Assembly (NCBI GenBank): GCA_034687125.1
Contig: JAQGBZ010000221.1
Span: 1 to 64,000 of the forward strand
Origin: Neelides folsomi
Taxonomy: Eukaryota; Arthropoda; Collembola; Neelipleona; Neelidae
Direction: 5' to 3'
Length of the DNA stretch: 64,000 nt
In this document: one piece after another, positions 59,182 through 64,000 of the stretch
How the letters are laid out: the number at the start of each line of letters is the position of its first letter
Numbering within the stretch: the first letter of the stretch is position 1
The notes under the pieces: model-generated
The model's input: the letters and a program-made list of their open reading frames with translations, nothing else
What the model was told of the DNA's origin: nothing
Database searches by the model: none
Position numbers and translations under genes: made by a program

Positions 59182-60532
59182 ATGGAGCAAAACAACAACG
59201 TGTTGGCGAGCAGCGAAAGACTCTCCGAATTCGGACTCAAACTCGGATACACCCAACAGCAAGTGGAGGTAGGAACTCTTTTTAATTTGAATTTACAACA
59301 TTTAATTCTGATTTGAATCCAACAGGTTGCATTGGGTTGTTTGGGGTCGGAGGCGAGCGAGGACAAGTTGTTGGCCGAGCTTTTGAAAAACGGTCTTGAC
59401 CTTTCTTGCGGGGAAGAGGAAGAAACGACAACATTACTTAGACACGTCGTCATCGATGGGGCAAACGTCGCTCTCCAGTAATTTTAAATTTAAAAATTCC
59501 AATCAAAATCCTTAAATTTGTTTTTAATTTCACAGCCACGGAGGGGGAAAGGTCTTTAGTGGAAAAGGGATTTGGCTGGCAGTGGAACACTTTAAATCAA
59601 AAGGCCACGAGGTTTGTAATTAAAATTTAATTATAAAAAGAGATTTAAATGATTAATTCAAAGGTCACGGTGTTTCTGAGTGGAGGGAGAGAAAAAGACC
59701 TTGGGGAAGGGTGGAGGGAGAAGCTGGCTGGATATTTAAAAGAAGCCCCTTTGGGGCCGAAGGGACGGCGGTGCTACGACGACCGCTTCATCCTCCAGTT
59801 GGCTTCGTCTACCAAAGGGATCGTGTTGTCCAACGACGCCTTCCGCGACATTTCCAACGAATCCCCCGAGTTCAAACACGTGGCGGAAACTAAAAGACTT
59901 CCCTTCACTGTAAATCCATTTAAAAAAATCCTCAATGAATTTTAATTAATTTTTAATTTGGTAGTTTTGCGGTGACTTGTTGATGTTGCCCGAAGACCCT
60001 TGCGGGCGGGGCGGACCTTCCCTTTTGGGTCTTTTGACTTTCGGCCCCCAAAGACCTCAAGACAAGAAATGTCCCTACGGATCTTTCTGCACTTATGGTT
60101 TTAATTTAAATTTAAATTAATTTTATTTAAATTTAAATTTTGAATTAAAGGCGCCAAGTGTAAGTTCGGTCACGAGGAGCGTCGTCGCGTTCCGGTCAGC
60201 GCCGTTCTGCGTTCGCAAGCGCGGAAAGTCAATTCCGTGCCGCTCGTCGCGGAGCGCCAACTAGCGCGCACGCGCTCAGACACGGCCAACCGCCATCTGC
60301 CGTTACAACGCAAAAACGCCATCGACCCGGTAAAATTCAAAATTTAAAAAAAAGATTTTTTTAATTTTATAAATTTAAAAAGTGCCGGGTGGACGATGGG
60401 AGGCGAATCGTTTACAACAAGATGAGCGCTATTTTCCCCTCGTGGCAAGTCGACCACGTTTTGAATCTTTTCCCCGAAGAGGAAGAAGCCTCGCGGTTGT
60501 GCAGACACTTGGTCGAGATCTTCCACGAGTGA
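59182..60532 (+). CDS. Regnase/ZC3H12-type endoribonuclease (NYN/PIN + CCCH)
   Basis: 340 aa in 7 exons: 59182-59268, 59326-59477, 59536-59611, 59664-59909, 59965-60097, 60151-60329, 60383-60532. Residues 9-50 look like the N-terminal UBA-like helical region (LSEFGLKLGYTQQQVE...LGCLGSEAS). The NYN/PIN nuclease domain has VVIDGANVAL (Asp73), CYDDRFILQLA (Asp144/145) and VLSNDAFRDI (Asp163), the acidic residues expected for catalysis. DPCGRGGPSL then leads into one CCCH finger, C223-x5-C229-x5-C235-x3-H239. The C-terminus (SAIFPSWQVDHVLNLFPEE) resembles the family's conserved C-terminal helical segment. Vertebrate relatives degrade stem-loop mRNAs of inflammatory genes; a similar mRNA-decay role is inferred. 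It is convergent with SYAP1, with 58 bp between stops. Paralogue number not assigned. Confidence 0.95.
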
Positions 60533-60538
60533 AATAAA
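60533..60538 (+). terminator. Poly(A) signal abutting the Regnase stop codon
   Basis: The sequence is GAG TGA AATAAA: the hexamer starts at the base after the stop. Cleavage would leave a 3'UTR of only some 20-40 bases. Confidence 0.65.
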
Positions 60539-60589
60539 ACGGAATTTAAGTTTTTGAATGTTTTTAATTAATTTCGACTACTCCTTGGG

Positions 60590-60595
60590 TTTATT
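60590..60595 (-). terminator. Poly(A) signal overlapping the SYAP1 stop codon
   Basis: On minus the CDS ends TTG AAA TAA A, so AATAAA is built from the last Lys codon, the stop codon and the next base. No other hexamer is seen in the 58 bp before the Regnase stop. Confidence 0.5.
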
Positions 60596-61645
60596 TCAAA
60601 TCCTCCGCGTCGTCCAACATGTCGAGGTCTTTGGCGAGTTCTTCCTCCTCCGACGACGACTCCTGGCGGCCGCCCTTGTCCACGCCCAAGCTCTCGCCCA
60701 AAAGATGAACCCGGTAAAAGTAATTGCGCCAAAAAACGTCCTCGCTGATTAACTGCGAATAATTTAAAATCAATCAATTAAAAGAACCCTCGAGGGTTAT
60801 TTAAAAGACCTTCGGAACGAGGTCGAATCGCATCTTGGCGAGGGCCGGATCGGCGTCAAGCAGGGCCGCAGCCGTGGGTTGGATCGTTTCCCAATCAAAG
60901 GGAAACTCAACCGGAGGAGACCGAACAAAGTTCCGCTTGTCGCTGCTCAGCCCCAGAATCTCCTCCTTCAGCTTTTCCTCCTCGGGGTGACCCACCCACC
61001 TTTGGAATTAACACAAATTAACATTCCAATCAATTAAATTTAAAATTTAAAATAACTCACGGCAAAGCACCAGGACTCTTCCCGTATCCAACCTGCAATT
61101 AATCAAAATTAATTAAATTGAATTTAAGAGATTTTGTTATAAAACCAAGCATTTAAATCAAAGGGGTTCATACCGACTCTGTCAGATCTTGAAAGAGGTT
61201 CAAATGGGTCTGCAAAATGATAAGAATAAATGAAAACAATAAAAAAGAATTAAAAGGGTTTTTATACGTTATCTTTAATCTTCTGCCCAGTGGCTTTGAT
61301 GGTCGACACAAGGAAGGAACCAAGATTCTTCACTTTAGAGACGTTCCCTTCGCCAGTCCCTTCGGTGGACCCTTCAGCCCCCCCTTCGACTGCAGCAGCT
61401 GCTGCTGGAGTCGTCTCGGTATTCCCACGACTCATCCACGACGGCATCGACGGAAGTTTGCTCAACATCGTCGCTCCCCTGCTCCTTTGGAATTAAAACA
61501 ATTGATTTAAAGACTTTGAATTAATTGGATTAGAAATTAACTGTGTTGGTTCGGCCGGAGGGTCGTCATTTGTCTTCCCTTCTTCGGCCGGGGTCTCGGC
61601 CTTGGCCAAGGGATTCTTGATGAGACCGCCGAGGGTGGAGAGCAT
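60591..61645 (-). CDS. Syap1: SYAP1/Sap47 (BSD-domain protein)
   Basis: 246 aa in 6 exons, 5'->3' on minus: 61645-61542, 61484-61268, 61209-61174, 61092-61061, 60999-60810, 60752-60591. The N-terminus (MLSTLGGLIKNPLAK) and the Ala/Gly/Glu linker precede an amphipathic region (LGSFLVSTIKATGQKIKDN). Two very small exons (36 and 32 bp) follow, then PWVGHPEEEKLKEEILGLSS. The BSD domain covers about residues 135-212, including DKRNFVRSPPVEFPFDWE, KMRFDLVPKLISEDVFWRNY and FYRVHLLGES. This is the diagnostic SYAP1/Sap47 signature. The tail is acidic and Ser-rich (ESSSEEEELAKDLDMLDDAE). Family members act at synapses and membranes and in Akt activation. A GTG 45 bp upstream of the ATG is in frame but the ATG is the natural start. 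Confidence 0.94.
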
Positions 61646-64000
61646 TTTACGTCCTCGTCCTCTCCTTCTCGCCCAGCCCTTCTTCCCCACTATCGATCAC
61701 GACAAACCACAACTCCCTCTTCCCCCAAGTTTACAACCAACTTGACTTCTACTCCGACTACGACTCTTCTGCAATGCTCACAAATTGACCAAATTACATT
61801 AAATCAATAACAAATAAAAACCCAAGGGTCAATTAACAGTCTTTATCCCATACATGTAAATTTAATACAATCAATACAAGTACATTTAATACAAAAATTA
61901 TATACTGGTTGTTAATTTTAAATCACAATTTGGAATTATTTTATTAAATACGTAATTGAAGATCCTCTTTGACATTGCCACCTCAATCATATGGACTTTG
62001 CCCCCCTAAAGACATTCCCTCAATTGGAAAACCAAATGCAGATTTCTCCCCTTTTTCCTCAACAACAAACTCCCAACATTGTCGCAATGAACCCCAACGT
62101 TTATAAACAATGCCAATTTCAAACTACTCGACCACTCTGTAAATGTAAAATTAAAATAAACCCCCCATTTGAATTTGAATAGACGAAATAAAAGTAATGC
62201 GATATCTTGTAACCACACACAAGTTTACATTAAATTCGTTTTGAATAATAAGAGTTCTCGGGTTGCTTGCAAGAGAGATTACAACCACAAGATGACAACT
62301 TTATAAATATGCTCGGCCGGGTGATATGGGCGAGTAATTCATGAGTCGTTTCGGATAAGGGATTATTGATAAGCCATTTCCTATCAATTCCCATATTTAA
62401 CATGTGTAATGTGGGTGAGTCAAAAATGTAAAAAAAATGGTCAAAAGATGGACGGCATTATCTTATGGGTAGTTTTATTAAATGTTCTTCAATAAAAAGA
62501 CTCGTTTATAAGATTAAAAGTGTTCTTAATGGTTCAAAAGAGATGATTGAGAATTTGATATCACCAAATACCATTATTCACTATAATGATAAGCATACGG
62601 AGAATTAAAAACCAAGTGTAAAGACCTTATAAAATATATTTCAGCGTTGAAAGTTATTAAAATTAGTTTTACAAGTTTTTGTTAAAGGGTGGCCAAGTTG
62701 GAAATCTTTTCTTGGAAAAACTTTAAAATTTCTCTTTTGATTCCATATATATTTTCATATCCAGGAAAAGGCCACATTTCTTGCTAATTACAATACATTT
62801 AAATGGGAAATTGTATGCGTCTTTGAATATGTGCGTATGTCTCAATTATCTCTGTATGCACATTGATTAAAATATTATAAAATGGTCCCATTATTATTCC
62901 CACATGATGGGCATGTGGGCGATGAAAAAGTGGTGCATATTGCTGCGTAGTCAGAGGATTGACGTCTGCAAGCGAGTTTTACAGGTTGGAGAACTGAGGG
63001 AATTTCGTACATAAACCTTATACACACACATGTTAATAAAATACATAGGAAATTGGAAGGCCATAAAGAAAAAGGCTGATGAGCTCATAACCAAGGCAGG
63101 TGAGGAAAATGACTCCAAACTACCTGATTTATGAACCCTTCAACGACCCTCTTTAACTCTCCAGTAACAAATGTCCAACGTAATTCCTATCAAAAGACGT
63201 TGGTTAATGCGAAAATTAAATTATGCGAATTAAGAAAAAAAATACTCTTTTTTGCCTTTGCGACCTTTGAAAATTACCTTCATTCAAACCTTCATTTTTA
63301 TGCTCATCCAAAGACATCAAAACAAAATATGTGAATCTTGGAATACACATGTGCGGCATAGTGTGAATTGCATAAATTGATAAGGCTTGTGTGCATTATT
63401 TTGCATTTTGACTCGTAGTCGCGAAAATATGAATTGTGCAAGGCTGTTGGATAACATGGAGTTTATGAATCAGACTCCATCCGAATCTGATTTTTACAAA
63501 TTATGAAACGATCGAGCGAGTCAAAAGCTTTTATCATGTAAATATTTGAGTTTAACAACACCAACAGAAGCCAGAGTTGTTACGAGATTCATATTGGATA
63601 TATTTGAGTTTTATGGAGATTTGAAAGGGAATTTCATTTTGAAGGAGTTTTGCAGATTTCCGAGAAAGATAAAAATTGGAAGTCTTGAGGAATTGGAGGT
63701 AAACAAATCCATCACCGTTGTTTTCCCCGAACGAATCAAACCATTTGACCCGCCACTCTCTTTTTCATCCACAGCTTTAATCCCCCCTTCACATCATCAA
63801 ACATAAACGGGTAATGTGACAGTAACGAGGTTCCGAGAAATGCTCTCGGGGTCTTTTAAATCGTCCCTTTATTAAAACCCTATCCTAAATGTTCAAAAAT
63901 GTTCAAAAATGGGGTGTAAATGGATTATGAATATTCACAAAAATGATGGATGCAATTGAACTCTGGACATGAAGGATCTCTCCCCTCCCCCTCTTTCTGT
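61646..64000. other. Right-end region without a supported gene
   Basis: The first bases should contain the SYAP1 promoter and 5'UTR. Otherwise the sequence is AT-rich. A frame at 63546-63806 (RVVTRFILDIFEFYGDLKGN) is the most protein-like stretch and could be an exon of a gene continuing beyond the window. It has no family match I recognise, so I leave it unannotated. Confidence 0.45.

Overview
The window is nuclear DNA of a eukaryote, most likely an arthropod. Coding exons are split by GT-AG introns. Intergenic DNA is very AT-rich, and short TTAGG-type runs (the common arthropod telomere-type motif) occur in one intron. Recognisable genes are animal families: a DYRK2-type kinase, tensin, a chordin-like BMP antagonist, Regnase/ZC3H12 and SYAP1. 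I cannot name the species; a non-dipteran hexapod or crustacean is a guess. There are no operons, CRISPR arrays or prokaryotic features.

Layout. 1-12,547 has no recognisable gene and is probably upstream, 5'UTR-intron or regulatory DNA of the kinase. 12,548-23,239 (+) is a class II DYRK kinase in 14 coding exons (705 aa) with a 5.7-kb intron and one GC-AG intron. 23,873-29,327 (-) is a FAST-kinase-family mitochondrial RNA protein with a C-terminal RAP domain (7 exons, 923 aa). It is divergent from a FAM210 (DUF1279) mitochondrial membrane protein at 29,682-30,663 (+). 33,298-41,111 (+) is a chordin-like secreted protein with three VWC domains (7 exons, 433 aa). 41,112-44,649 is gene-poor and holds two fold-back elements; one is a Tc1/mariner-type element carrying two head-on transposase N-termini.

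44,650-61,645 is much denser. In order it contains: a short tensin with C1-SH2-PTB and no phosphatase-like domain (+); a small TCF20/RAI1-type ePHD protein (-); ribosomal protein uL13/RpL13A (-); divergent from it, mitochondrial ribosomal protein bS6m (+); a 1069-aa secreted Ser/Thr/Gln-rich protein I do not recognise (-); a Regnase/ZC3H12 RNase (+); and a SYAP1/Sap47 BSD protein (-). Introns here are mostly 45-110 bp and consist almost wholly of A/T. Convergent neighbours nearly touch: stop codons lie 27 bp and 58 bp apart, and AATAAA signals overlap or abut stop codons. 61,646-64,000 shows no supported gene.

All exon models were built by eye. I joined reading frames across splice consensus sites and required every joined CDS to be a multiple of three with matching phases; all eleven genes pass. 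UTRs and transcription starts were not determined. Nothing in the window clearly forms a new multi-gene system. The most noteworthy items are the palindromic transposon, the intron-resident fold-back elements, the extreme 3'-end compaction, the unusual domain architectures (tensin, ePHD) and the unrecognised secreted protein.
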